Positions 25,016 through 32,510 of a stretch of DNA of 42,468 nucleotides are shown piece by piece; the first letter of the stretch is position 1, and each line of letters begins with the position of its first letter. The notes under the pieces were generated by a model that was given only the letters and a program-made list of their open reading frames with translations, was not told where the DNA came from and did no database searches. The stretch is taken from the NCBI RefSeq assembly GCF_002454115.1, contig NZ_DKIH01000013.1:25163-67630 (forward strand). The letters run 5' to 3'. A program made the position numbers and the translations under genes. Source of the stretch: Sphingopyxis sp. UBA6723. Lineage in GTDB: Bacteria; Pseudomonadota; Alphaproteobacteria; Sphingomonadales; Sphingomonadaceae.

Positions 25016-26262
25016 GGCATTTCTCCTGTCGGTTCGGGTTCTTCAACGCTGTCGGCGGCAAATTTGGTCGCGGCGACGTCGCCGACGACATTGCCGAGGG
25101 TGCGGAAAATATCGGGGAAGGTTTCGACCGCGACAAGCAGCCCGAGCGGCGCGACGGGAACGCCCATCGACACCGCGATCGGCGCAATCGAGGTGACGAA
25201 GCTGATCGAACCGGGAAGGCTCACCGAACTCAATGCCGCCGCCATGGCGACGAGCAGGCCGACGCCCATCTCCCATGGGGTCAGTTCGACCCCGAACAAC
25301 CAGGCGACATAAATGACGACCGCGAGGTTCATCGCCGGGCTGGTGAAGCGGAACAGTGCGACCGCGAGCGGGAGGACGACGTCGGCCTTTTTGGGATCGA
25401 CCCCCAACTCTTCGGACGATTTGAGCATCGCGGGCAGGCTGGCGAGCGAGCTTTGGGTGCTGATCGCGACCGCCATCGTCGGCACCATCGCGCGCACGAA
25501 ACGCGGCAGCGATATGCCGACCACGAGCCAGGCGAGCAGCAGGCCGAGGATGAGGCAGCTCACGCCGATTCCCATCAGGATCAGGACATAGTGGATCAGC
25601 CCGCCGAACGCCGCGAACCCTGCCTTGACCGCGAGCGCATAGCCGAGGGCGAAGACCCCGATCGGGGCGAGCGCGAGCACCCAGCTGATGACGATCAGCA
25701 TCGCGTCGCCGAGCGCCTTGAAGAAGCCTGACAGCGTCGCGCGCTGGGGTGAAGGGAGGCGGGTGATCGCGAAGGCGAAGATGGTGGTGAAGACGATGAG
25801 CGGTAGAATGTCCGTTTCGGCCGCCGTTGCAATGGGATTGGTTGGTATCAGTTTGAGAATGAAGTCAGCAAAGGTTGGGGATGGAACCGCCTCGGCGGTG
25901 CCACCGAGGCCATTACGCAAAGCTGTCGCCGCGCTGCTCGACAACGGAAACAGGCGCAGCAACAACGGCGTCATCAACAACGACATCAGCCCGGAGAGGA
26001 AAATCGCGGCCAAGAAGGTCATGACGGCACGTGCGGCCAATTTCCCCGCGCGTGCGGCGTCGGCGGTGGCGGTGATCCCGGTGATCAACAACGCGACGAC
26101 GAGCGGGACAATCGTCATTTTCAGCGCATTGAGCCACAGCAGCCCGATGGGTTCCACATACAATAGCGACGCAGTGCCGGTACCTGGCGCGGCCAATTCG
26201 ACGCCAATTCCCAGCAACATCCCGGCAACCAGCGCCGAGAGGACAATCCATGCTGATTTCAA
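25012..26262 (-). CDS. Dicarboxylate/amino-acid:cation symporter (DAACS/GltP-DctA family)
   Basis: The 416-residue membrane protein belongs to the glutamate/dicarboxylate cation symporter family. Visible hallmarks are LLWLNALKMTIVPLVVALLI early on, the serine-rich re-entrant loop STQSSLASLPAML near residue 272, RFTSPAMNLAVVIYVAWLF, and the C-terminal LSSVSLPGSISFVTSIAPIA. A TTG start at 26262 is preferred: GGAGA lies 7 nt upstream, whereas the longer TTG at 26301 has no such site. The terminal ATGA overlap couples it to the aldo/keto reductase. The substrate (Glu, Asp, succinate or other) cannot be decided. glmM is divergent across about 120 bp. Confidence 0.9.
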   Translation of the reverse strand: MKSAWIVLSALVAGMLLGIGVELAAPGTGTASLLYVEPIGLLWLNALKMTIVPLVVALLITGITATADAARAGKLAARAVMTFLAAIFLSGLMSLLMTPLLLRLFPLSSSAATALRNGLGGTAEAVPSPTFADFILKLIPTNPIATAAETDILPLIVFTTIFAFAITRLPSPQRATLSGFFKALGDAMLIVISWVLALAPIGVFALGYALAVKAGFAAFGGLIHYVLILMGIGVSCLILGLLLAWLVVGISLPRFVRAMVPTMAVAISTQSSLASLPAMLKSSEELGVDPKKADVVLPLAVALFRFTSPAMNLAVVIYVAWLFGVELTPWEMGVGLLVAMAAALSSVSLPGSISFVTSIAPIAVSMGVPVAPLGLLVAVETFPDIFRTLGNVVGDVAATKFAADSVEEPEPTGEMP

Positions 26263-26382
26263 GCGATATTCTCCCGGCGATATTCCTGGCCAGCTTGCCA
26301 AGCAAAAGAGGGTGACTTAGGGCCATCCGGAAGAAGCCGGGCAGGCATTGGTCTGACCCTCGGCTTAAGTAGCAGAGGGTAT

Positions 26383-27720
26383 ATGCGCAAGTTTTTCGGA
26401 ACCGACGGGATTCGCGGGCTGACGAACCAGATCCCGATGACCGTCGAGGTCGCGATGCGCGTCGGCATGGCGGCGGGCGCGCATTTCCTGCGCGGCGACC
26501 ACAAGCACCGGGTGGTGATTGGCAAGGACACGCGATTGTCGGGCTATATGCTCGAAAATGCGCTGGTCGCGGGGTTTACCAGCGTCGGCATGGATGTGGT
26601 GCAGGTCGGACCGATGCCGACCCCGGCGATCGCGATGCTGACGCGGTCGATGCGCGCCGACCTGGGCGTGATGCTGTCGGCGAGCCACAATCCCTATTAT
26701 GATAATGGTATCAAGCTGTTCGGCCCCGACGGTTACAAGCTGTCCGACGAGGATGAGGCGCAGATCGAATTGCTGCTGGCGCAGCAGCCGATGCTGGCCG
26801 ACCCCGCGCATATCGGCCGCGCCAAGCGGATCGAGGATGCGCGCGGACGCTATATTCATGCAGTGAAACAGAGCCTGCCCGAATCGGTGCGGCTCGACGG
26901 GCTGCGTATCGTGCTCGATTGCGCGAATGGCGCCGCGTATAACAGTGCGCCGACGGTGTTCTGGGAATTGGGCGCCGATGTCGTCGCGATCGGGATCACG
27001 CCGAATGGCATCAACATCAACGACAAATGCGGCTCGACCGCGCCTGCGCTGCTCCAGGAAACCGTGGTCGCCAGCGGCGCCGACATCGGCATCGCGCTCG
27101 ACGGCGATGCCGACCGGCTGATCGTGGTCGATGAAAAGGGCAAGATTGTCGACGGCGACCAGATCATGGCGCTGATTGGCGCGAGCTGGGCGCGGCAGGG
27201 GCGGCTGAAAGGCGGCGGCGTCGTCGCGACGGTGATGTCAAACCTCGGGCTCGAACGCTTTCTGGAAGGCGCGGGGCTGCGGCTGGAGCGGACCAAGGTC
27301 GGCGACCGTTATGTGCTCGAACGGATGAAGGAAGGCGGTTTCAACGTCGGCGGCGAACAGTCGGGGCATATGATCCTGTCGGATTATGCGACGACCGGCG
27401 ACGGCACGCTGGCGGGCTTGCAGGTGCTGGCCGAGCTGGTTGCGGCGGACAAACCGGCGAGCGAATTGCTGCACCAGTTCGACCCGGTGCCGCAGTTGCT
27501 GAAAAATGTGCGCTTTTCGGGTGGCAAGCCGCTGGACGATGTCAAGGTGCAAGCGGCGATCGCCGAGGGCGAGGCAGCGCTCGCCGGGCGTGGCCGACTG
27601 GTCATCCGCCCGTCGGGCACCGAGCCGTTGATCCGCGTCATGGCCGAGGGCGACGATGCTGGGCAGGTCGAGCGCGTCGTCGACATGATTTGCGACGCGG
27701 TTCGCGCGGCAACGGCATAA
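26383..27720 (+). CDS. glmM: Phosphoglucosamine mutase
   Basis: The 445-residue enzyme interconverts glucosamine-6-phosphate and glucosamine-1-phosphate, supplying UDP-GlcNAc for peptidoglycan and lipopolysaccharide. It begins RKFFGTDGIRGLTN. The catalytic serine is in VMLSASHNPYYDNGIKLF (about residue 102), the metal-binding aspartates in GIALDGDADRLIVVDE, the sugar-binding loop in GGEQSGHMILSDY, and the phosphate-binding loop in IRPSGTEPLIRVMAEG. Serine rather than Thr/Lys context and the LSASHNP motif are typical of GlmM rather than other phosphohexomutases. Length is normal. Unlike E. coli it is not directly after folP, which lies about 5 kb downstream. Confidence 0.97.
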   Translation: MRKFFGTDGIRGLTNQIPMTVEVAMRVGMAAGAHFLRGDHKHRVVIGKDTRLSGYMLENALVAGFTSVGMDVVQVGPMPTPAIAMLTRSMRADLGVMLSASHNPYYDNGIKLFGPDGYKLSDEDEAQIELLLAQQPMLADPAHIGRAKRIEDARGRYIHAVKQSLPESVRLDGLRIVLDCANGAAYNSAPTVFWELGADVVAIGITPNGININDKCGSTAPALLQETVVASGADIGIALDGDADRLIVVDEKGKIVDGDQIMALIGASWARQGRLKGGGVVATVMSNLGLERFLEGAGLRLERTKVGDRYVLERMKEGGFNVGGEQSGHMILSDYATTGDGTLAGLQVLAELVAADKPASELLHQFDPVPQLLKNVRFSGGKPLDDVKVQAAIAEGEAALAGRGRLVIRPSGTEPLIRVMAEGDDAGQVERVVDMICDAVRAATA

Positions 27721-27754
27721 CCCATCAATTCATCAGAACTGAAAGAGACCGACT

Positions 27755-27979
27755 ATGCTTGAAATGCGACCCGATTGCGAAAAATGCGGCCGAGATTTGC
27801 CCGCGAATGTCCATGGCGCCTTCATCTGTTCGATGGAGTGTACATTTTGCGCCAATTGCGCCGACCGGATGGACGAGCGCTGCCCCAATTGCGGCGGCGA
27901 CCTGCTCGACCGGCCGCTGCGCGAAGGCGCGATCCTGGCGAAATATCCCGGCTCGACGGTGCGGAAATACAAGGTTTGA
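27755..27979 (+). CDS. DUF1272 small cysteine-rich protein
   Basis: The 74-residue protein carries four CxxC-type pairs or near pairs: DCEKCG, SMECTFCANCAD and ERCPNCGGDL, arranged as in the DUF1272 family and probably binding one or two zinc ions. It begins LEMRPDCEKCGRDLP and ends with a basic LAKYPGSTVRKYKV tail. It follows glmM by 34 nt and could be co-transcribed with it. The function of DUF1272 is not known; roles in nucleic-acid or protein binding are guesses from the zinc-ribbon pattern. Confidence 0.9.
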   Translation: MLEMRPDCEKCGRDLPANVHGAFICSMECTFCANCADRMDERCPNCGGDLLDRPLREGAILAKYPGSTVRKYKV

Positions 27980-27993
27980 CGATTGGCTCTCTT

Positions 27994-28066
27994 CGTCACC
28001 CCGGACTTGATCCGGGGTCCATAACGCCCGCGCGGCGAAGGATGCCGGATCAAGTCCGGCATGACG
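27994..28066. repeat. Intergenic palindromic repeat, family B (copy 2)
   Basis: The arms CGTCACCCCGGACTTGATCC plus GGGGTCC (27994-28020) and the imperfect complement at 28041-28066 belong to the same family as 23869-23960. It nearly fills the gap between the DUF1272 and thiD-VOC genes and leaves only about 20 nt for a ribosome-binding site (TGGAG). Confidence 0.82.
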
Positions 28067-28085
28067 AAGATGTGGAGATACTATC

Positions 28086-29228
28086 GTGATCGCCCGCGTC
28101 CTGATCATAGCCGGGTCGGATAGCGGCGGCGGCGCGGGCATTCAGGCCGATATCAAGACGGTCACGATGCTCGGCGGTCACGCGATGACCGCGATCACCG
28201 CGATCACGGCGCAGAACACGCTGGGGGTGCAGGGCGTTCATCCGGTGCCGACCGACATGGTGCTGGCGCAGATCGACAGCGTTGCGTCCGACATCGGCGT
28301 CGATGCCGTCAAGATCGGGATGATCGGCAGCGCCGAAACTGCGGCGGCGGTGGCGGAAAGGCTGTCACGGCCCGGTCTGGCGCAGGCGGCGGTGGTGTTC
28401 GACCCGGTGATGGTCGCGACCAGCGGATCGGTGCTGGCCGATAGCGCGACGATTGATGCGTTCCGCCCCTTGCTCAACCGTGCGATGGTCGTGACGCCCA
28501 ACCTGCCCGAACTGGACGCGCTGGGCGGCGAGGACGCGGTGCTGGCGCACGGCTGTTCGCTGCTGATCAAGGGGGGGCATGCCGAGGGCGAGACCGTCAT
28601 CGACCGCCTGCTCGAAACCGGCGAAGGCGAAGTCGCGCGCTGGGAAGCGCCGCGGATCGACACCCCCAGTACCCATGGCACCGGCTGCACGCTGGCGAGC
28701 GCAATCGCGACCGGGCTGGCACAGGGCATGCCGCTGGAACCCGCGATTGCGCGGGCGCGCGATTTCGTGCGGCTGGCGCTACTCGATGCGCCAGGGCTGG
28801 GGGCGGGGCATGGCCCGATGGGGCAGCAGTGCGTTCGCAACGACGGATTGTTCACCGGCCCGGCGCTCAACCAGATCACCTTGCCCGCGAGCGATTATGC
28901 GGCGTCGGTTGCCTTCTATAAGCAGATGGGGCTGACGCAGATCGTCGATAGTCCGGATAACGGCTATGCCCGGTTCGAGGCGGCGAATGGCGTGACGCTG
29001 TCGATCCACAAGGGTGCGGCGCCGAGCAGCGGCGTTACGACCTATTTGGAAAGCGGCGCGCTCGACGCGTGGGTTGCCTATCTGGCGCGGCGCGGGGTGC
29101 GGTTCGAGCAGATGCCGCAGGATGAAGAATGGGGCTGGCGCGAGGCGCGGCTCAGCGATCCGGCGGGGAACCGGCTGTGCCTGTATCAGGCGGGCGAATA
29201 TCGCAGGTACCCGCCGTGGCGGGTGTAG
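28086..29228 (+). CDS. thiD: ThiD hydroxymethylpyrimidine(-phosphate) kinase fused to a C-terminal VOC domain
   Basis: The 380-residue protein begins at GTG 28086 with TGGAG 9 nt upstream. Residues 1-255 are ThiD, which phosphorylates HMP and HMP-phosphate in thiamine biosynthesis: VLIIAGSDSGGGAGIQADIK, ITAQNTLGVQGVHPVP, the TPNLPELDAL segment, LLIKGGHAEGETVIDRL, and the active-site loop DTPSTHGTGCTLASAIATGL. From about residue 260 the chain continues without a stop into a vicinal-oxygen-chelate (glyoxalase/bleomycin-resistance) fold: ALNQITLPASDYAASVAFYK, SGVTTYLESGALDAWVAYL, REARLSDPAGNRLCLYQAGE. A normal ThiD ends near residue 260, so this is a fusion. The role of the VOC part is unknown. 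Confidence 0.9.
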   Translation: MIARVLIIAGSDSGGGAGIQADIKTVTMLGGHAMTAITAITAQNTLGVQGVHPVPTDMVLAQIDSVASDIGVDAVKIGMIGSAETAAAVAERLSRPGLAQAAVVFDPVMVATSGSVLADSATIDAFRPLLNRAMVVTPNLPELDALGGEDAVLAHGCSLLIKGGHAEGETVIDRLLETGEGEVARWEAPRIDTPSTHGTGCTLASAIATGLAQGMPLEPAIARARDFVRLALLDAPGLGAGHGPMGQQCVRNDGLFTGPALNQITLPASDYAASVAFYKQMGLTQIVDSPDNGYARFEAANGVTLSIHKGAAPSSGVTTYLESGALDAWVAYLARRGVRFEQMPQDEEWGWREARLSDPAGNRLCLYQAGEYRRYPPWRV

Positions 29229-29250
29229 ATCTGGACGGCACTATTTTCTC

Positions 29251-29329
29251 CCGTTCGTGTCGAGCGAAGTCGAGACACGCGAAGGCCAGCACAAACTCGA
29301 CGTGTCTCGACTTCGCTCGACACGAACGG
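29251..29329. repeat. Intergenic palindromic repeat, family C (copy 2)
   Basis: The arms 29251-29279 and 29301-29329 form a perfect 29-nt inverted repeat, identical in arm sequence to the element at 16654-16732, with a different 21-nt spacer. It lies just upstream of rnhB. Confidence 0.92.
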
Positions 29330-29361
29330 ACAATGGGGTTCGCTTTGCTGAGCTTTGGCCG

Positions 29362-29916
29362 ATGATCGTCGGCGTTGACGAGGCAGGGCGCGGGCCGCTT
29401 GCCGGTCCCGTTGTCGCCGCGGCGGTGATCCTGTGTCCCGATGGCATCCCGGGTCTCGACGACAGCAAGAAACTCTCCGCCAAACGCCGCGCCGAACTCG
29501 AAGCGCTGATCAAGGCGCATTGCCGCTGGGGCATCGGCGAAGCGAGTGTCGAAGAAATCGACCGCATCAACATTTTGCAGGCCACCCTGCTCGCGATGAC
29601 GCGCGCGGTCGAGGCGCTGGGGGTCGAGCCCGGGGAGGTGCTGGTCGATGGCAACCGCTTGCCGCGCTGGCGCTACACCGCGCGCGCGATCATTGGCGGC
29701 GATGCGCTCCACCCGTGCATTTCGGCGGCAAGCATCATCGCCAAGGAACATCGCGACCGTTTCATGATCCGCATGGCGCAGGAATTCCCCGCCTTTGGCT
29801 GGGAGCGCAACATGGGCTATGGTACCGCCCAGCATCTCGCGGCGCTGCGCCAATATGGCCCGACGCCGCTTCACCGGACCAGTTTTGCCCCGGTCGCACA
29901 AATGCAGCTGGTCTGA
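29362..29916 (+). CDS. rnhB: Ribonuclease HII
   Basis: The 184-residue enzyme cleaves the RNA strand of RNA:DNA hybrids and removes misincorporated ribonucleotides. Catalytic acidic residues are in IVGVDEAGRGPLAGPVVAAA (Asp-Glu near residues 6-7), VLVDGNRLPRW, and the conserved HPCISAASIIAKEHRDR region. DDSKKLSAKRR is also typical. The start at ATG 29362 places the GxDEAGRG motif at the N-terminus as in the compact form of the enzyme; earlier in-frame codons run back into the family C repeat. In many alphaproteobacteria rnhB lies close to ccrM, and here only an SDR gene and a 390-bp gap intervene. Confidence 0.95.
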   Translation: MIVGVDEAGRGPLAGPVVAAAVILCPDGIPGLDDSKKLSAKRRAELEALIKAHCRWGIGEASVEEIDRINILQATLLAMTRAVEALGVEPGEVLVDGNRLPRWRYTARAIIGGDALHPCISAASIIAKEHRDRFMIRMAQEFPAFGWERNMGYGTAQHLAALRQYGPTPLHRTSFAPVAQMQLV

Positions 29917-29932
29917 GCAACAGGAGACGGCG

Positions 29933-30829
29933 ATGAGCAAGGGATTCACGGCCGATGATGTGTCGGCCCAGACCGGCCGCACCTTTCTTGTCACCGGTGC
30001 CAATGCCGGGATCGGTTTCGAAACGAGCCGGGTACTGGCGGCGCGCGGCGCGCACGTCATTCTGGCGTGTCGCGACGCCGATCGAGCGACCGCGGCGATG
30101 GATCGCATCCGCACCGATGTTCCCAAGGCCGAGCTGTCGTTCCAGCCGCTCGACCTCGCCGATCTCGATCAGGTGCGCGAAGCGGGGGCCGCGGTGTTGG
30201 CGGGGCCGCGGATCGACGTGCTGGTCAACAACGCCGGGGTGATGATTCCGCCCAAGACGCTGACCAAACAGGGTTTCGAGCTGCAATTCGGGGTCAATCA
30301 CCTTGGCAGCTTTGCTTTCACCGGGTTGGTGCATGGCCATGTCGAGGATCGCATCGTCATCACCGGCAGCATTGCGCACAAGGGCGGAGTAATCGATTTC
30401 AGCGACCTGTCGGCATCGCGCAGCTATCAGAAATATCAGCGCTATCAGATGAGCAAGCTGGCGAATTTGCTGCATATGTTCGAACTCGACCGGCGGCTGG
30501 GTGCCGCCGAGCGGGCGACGCAGGCGATCGGGTGCCATCCGGGGGTTGCGATCACCGAGTTGACACGGCACCTGCCGTTCCCGCTACGCGGGATGACGCC
30601 GCTGGCGACGCCCTTTTTCAACAGCGCCGCGCAGGGCGCCTGGCCGACGTTGCAGGCGGCGACCGGGGCGCATGTGCAGGGCGGTGATTATCTGGGACCG
30701 CAGGGGTTGGGTGAGGTGTCGGGGCGATCGGGTCCGGCGCGCGCGACGCGAACGGCGCGTGACGCGAAGCTGGCGCGCGAATTGTGGGAACGGTCGGTGG
30801 AGCTGACCGGGGTTGATCCGGGGATGTAA
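29933..30829 (+). CDS. Short-chain dehydrogenase/reductase (retinol-dehydrogenase/protochlorophyllide-reductase-like group)
   Basis: The 298-residue Rossmann-fold oxidoreductase begins 16 nt after rnhB with a CAGGAGA ribosome-binding site. The cofactor loop is FLVTGANAGIGFETSR, with HVILACRDADRA after the second strand suggesting NADP(H). The NNAGVM motif follows (VLVNNAGVMIPP), then NHLGSFAFTGL, the catalytic serine in VITGSIAHKGG, and the YxxxK pair in RYQMSKLANLL. The length and RDADRA/HPG (CHPGVAITEL) elements resemble the oxidoreductases annotated as retinol-dehydrogenase-like. The substrate is unknown. It is probably in the rnhB transcript. Confidence 0.92.
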   Translation: MSKGFTADDVSAQTGRTFLVTGANAGIGFETSRVLAARGAHVILACRDADRATAAMDRIRTDVPKAELSFQPLDLADLDQVREAGAAVLAGPRIDVLVNNAGVMIPPKTLTKQGFELQFGVNHLGSFAFTGLVHGHVEDRIVITGSIAHKGGVIDFSDLSASRSYQKYQRYQMSKLANLLHMFELDRRLGAAERATQAIGCHPGVAITELTRHLPFPLRGMTPLATPFFNSAAQGAWPTLQAATGAHVQGGDYLGPQGLGEVSGRSGPARATRTARDAKLARELWERSVELTGVDPGM

Positions 30830-31031
30830 TTCTTTTCCCCTTGCGGGAGAAGGATAGGGAGCCTTGCCAGCTTGCTGGCTAGGCGCACTTGGATGAGGGG
30901 TTGCGCGCCGAAGGCTCACGGTCGCTTCGCGACCAATCACCCTCTCCCAGCTTCGACTAGGCAGCAAGCTGCCAAGTCTGCGCAACCGTCCCCCGTCGAG
31001 GGGGAGGGAAGTACGATTATTTTCCACCACT
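30830..31031. repeat. Composite imperfect inverted-repeat region upstream of ccrM
   Basis: This gene-free stretch contains at least two nested inverted pairs: CTTGCCAGCTTGCTGGC (30863-30879) with an imperfect partner at 30960-30976, and GGTTGCGC (30899-30906) with GCGCAACC at 30980-30987. C-rich CCCTCTCCC and CCCCCGTCGAGGGGG motifs flank them. It looks like a different intergenic repeat type from families A-D and probably ends the rnhB-SDR transcript. No coding region is visible in it. Confidence 0.6.
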
Positions 31032-31183
31032 GAGTCCTCACCGCCACACCACCACCCGTTGAGTCCCCGAGTCGCGTCGGACTCCATATGCTGTGTCAGA
31101 CTCCTTTCGTTCTCACCCCGTTAACCACTTAGTGACGCGGAATCCCTAGACTTCTGCGCTTGACGGCGGACTCCGCCGGACTC
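31032..31183 (+). promoter_or_regulatory. Cluster of eight GANTC methylation sites upstream of ccrM
   Basis: GANTC occurs at 31032, 31061, 31069, 31080, 31099, 31140, 31169 and 31179, which is eight sites in 152 bp where about 0.5 would be expected at this base composition. GANTC is the target of CcrM, whose gene starts at 31220, so methylation-dependent autoregulation is the natural reading. A TTAACCAC sequence at 31121-31128 resembles a CtrA half-site. A GTTAACC-type site and the methylation sites together suggest cell-cycle control; binding is inferred. Confidence 0.65.
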
Positions 31184-31219
31184 ATCAGTGGCTTCTTTCG
31201 GATTTTCGCGGGGGCAAAT

Positions 31220-32359
31220 ATGGGTGTTATGGAACGGGTGAAGACCCCGGCGGTCAAGCAGCGGGCGGCGAAAACGGCACCCGTGGAGCTGCCGCTCGAC
31301 CGCATCCTGCAGGGCGATTGCATCGAAATGATGCGCTCGCTGCCCGCGGCGTCGATCGACATGATCTTTGCCGATCCGCCCTACAACCTCCAGCTTGGCG
31401 GCGATCTGCATCGCCCTGACGGCAGTCAGGTCGATGCGGTCAACGACGAATGGGACAAGTTCGACAGCCTCGCGACCTATGACCGTTTCACCCACGCGTG
31501 GCTGAAGGAAGCGAAGCGCATCCTGAAACCCGGCGGCAGCATCTGGGTCATCGGCAGCTATCACAATATCTTCCGCGTCGGCGCGGCGCTGCAGGATCAG
31601 GGCTATTGGATCCTCAACGACATCGTGTGGCGCAAGGCGAACCCGATGCCCAATTTCAAGGGTACCCGCTTCACCAACGCGCATGAGACGTTGATCTGGG
31701 CGTCGATGGGCGAGAAGGCGCGCTATACCTTCAATTATCGCGCGATGAAGACGCTCAACGATGAATTGCAGATGCGCAGCGACTGGCTGATTCCGATCTG
31801 CGGCGGGCAGGAGCGGCTCAAGAAGGGCGGGACCAAGGTTCACCCGACGCAGAAGCCCGAAGCGTTGCTGTATCGCATCCTGCTCGCTTGTTCGAACCCC
31901 GGCGACGTCATCCTCGATCCGTTTTTCGGGACGGGTACGACGGGTGCGGTTGCCAAGCGCCTTGGCCGCCACTTCATCGGCATCGAGCGCGAGGATGATT
32001 ATATCGCCGCCGCGCTCGAACGCATCGAAATGGCGCTGCCGCTCGACGAGAGCGCGGTGAAGACGATGATGGCGCCGCAGGCGGCGACGCGGGTCGCATT
32101 CGGGATGCTGGTTTCGGACGGGCTGATCGCGCCGGGTACGCTGCTGACCGATGCCAAGCGGCGCTGGAAGGCGAAAGTGCGGGTCGATGGCAGTCTTGAT
32201 TGCGACGGCCAGCCCGCGGGGTCGATCCACAAGGTCGGCGCCGGGGTGCAGGGCGCGCCGAGCTGTAACGGCTGGACCTTCTGGCATGTCGACAATGGCA
32301 AGGAATTGCGCGTGATCGATGCGGTACGGCAGGACTGGTTGCTGGCCAACGAGGCGTAG
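31220..32359 (+). CDS. ccrM: CcrM-type adenine-N6 DNA methyltransferase (GANTC)
   Basis: The 379-residue methyltransferase modifies adenine in GANTC sites and acts in cell-cycle control in alphaproteobacteria. The catalytic DPPY is in IFADPPYNLQLGGDL (about residue 54), the AdoMet-binding region is LDPFFGTGTTGAVAKRLG (about 233), and IWVIGSYHNIFRVG, KANPMPNFKGTRF and HPTQKPEALLYRIL match CcrM closely. The C-terminal RAMA-type domain (PGTLLTDAKRRWKAKVRVDG to CNGWTFWH) is the DNA-recognition extension found in CcrM. Start ATG 31220 is chosen; ATG 31229 is an alternative, and a longer frame from 31160 would include part of the GANTC cluster. The gene is isolated from its upstream neighbours by 390 bp. 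Confidence 0.94.
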   Translation: MGVMERVKTPAVKQRAAKTAPVELPLDRILQGDCIEMMRSLPAASIDMIFADPPYNLQLGGDLHRPDGSQVDAVNDEWDKFDSLATYDRFTHAWLKEAKRILKPGGSIWVIGSYHNIFRVGAALQDQGYWILNDIVWRKANPMPNFKGTRFTNAHETLIWASMGEKARYTFNYRAMKTLNDELQMRSDWLIPICGGQERLKKGGTKVHPTQKPEALLYRILLACSNPGDVILDPFFGTGTTGAVAKRLGRHFIGIEREDDYIAAALERIEMALPLDESAVKTMMAPQAATRVAFGMLVSDGLIAPGTLLTDAKRRWKAKVRVDGSLDCDGQPAGSIHKVGAGVQGAPSCNGWTFWHVDNGKELRVIDAVRQDWLLANEA

Positions 32360-32390
32360 AGAAATCAACAGACTTTGATAAATGCGCTGT

Positions 32391-32470
32391 GCTCCCGCGA
32401 AGGCGGGAGCCCATCACCTGCCGGTGCCATCTTGAACCGACCGGAGATGGGTCCCCGCCTTCGCGGGGAC
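32391..32470. repeat. Intergenic palindromic repeat, family D
   Basis: The arms GCTCCCGCGAAGGCGGGAGC plus CCATC (32391-32415) and GAGATGGGTCCCCGCCTTCG plus CGGGGAC (32444-32470) surround a roughly 28-nt spacer. Each arm carries an internal hairpin (for example TCCCGC-GAAG-GCGGGA). The same family occurs within the amidohydrolase coding region at 21003-21099. Confidence 0.85.
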
Positions 32471-32510
32471 ACGCGGCTTTAACTCGGTACGAACGATTAA
32501 GGGGATGGGG

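Noticed and set aside
27980..28085. TPP riboswitch upstream of thiD.
   Set aside because: The gap is about 106 bp and mostly filled by a family B palindrome; no THI-box core such as CUGAGA was seen.
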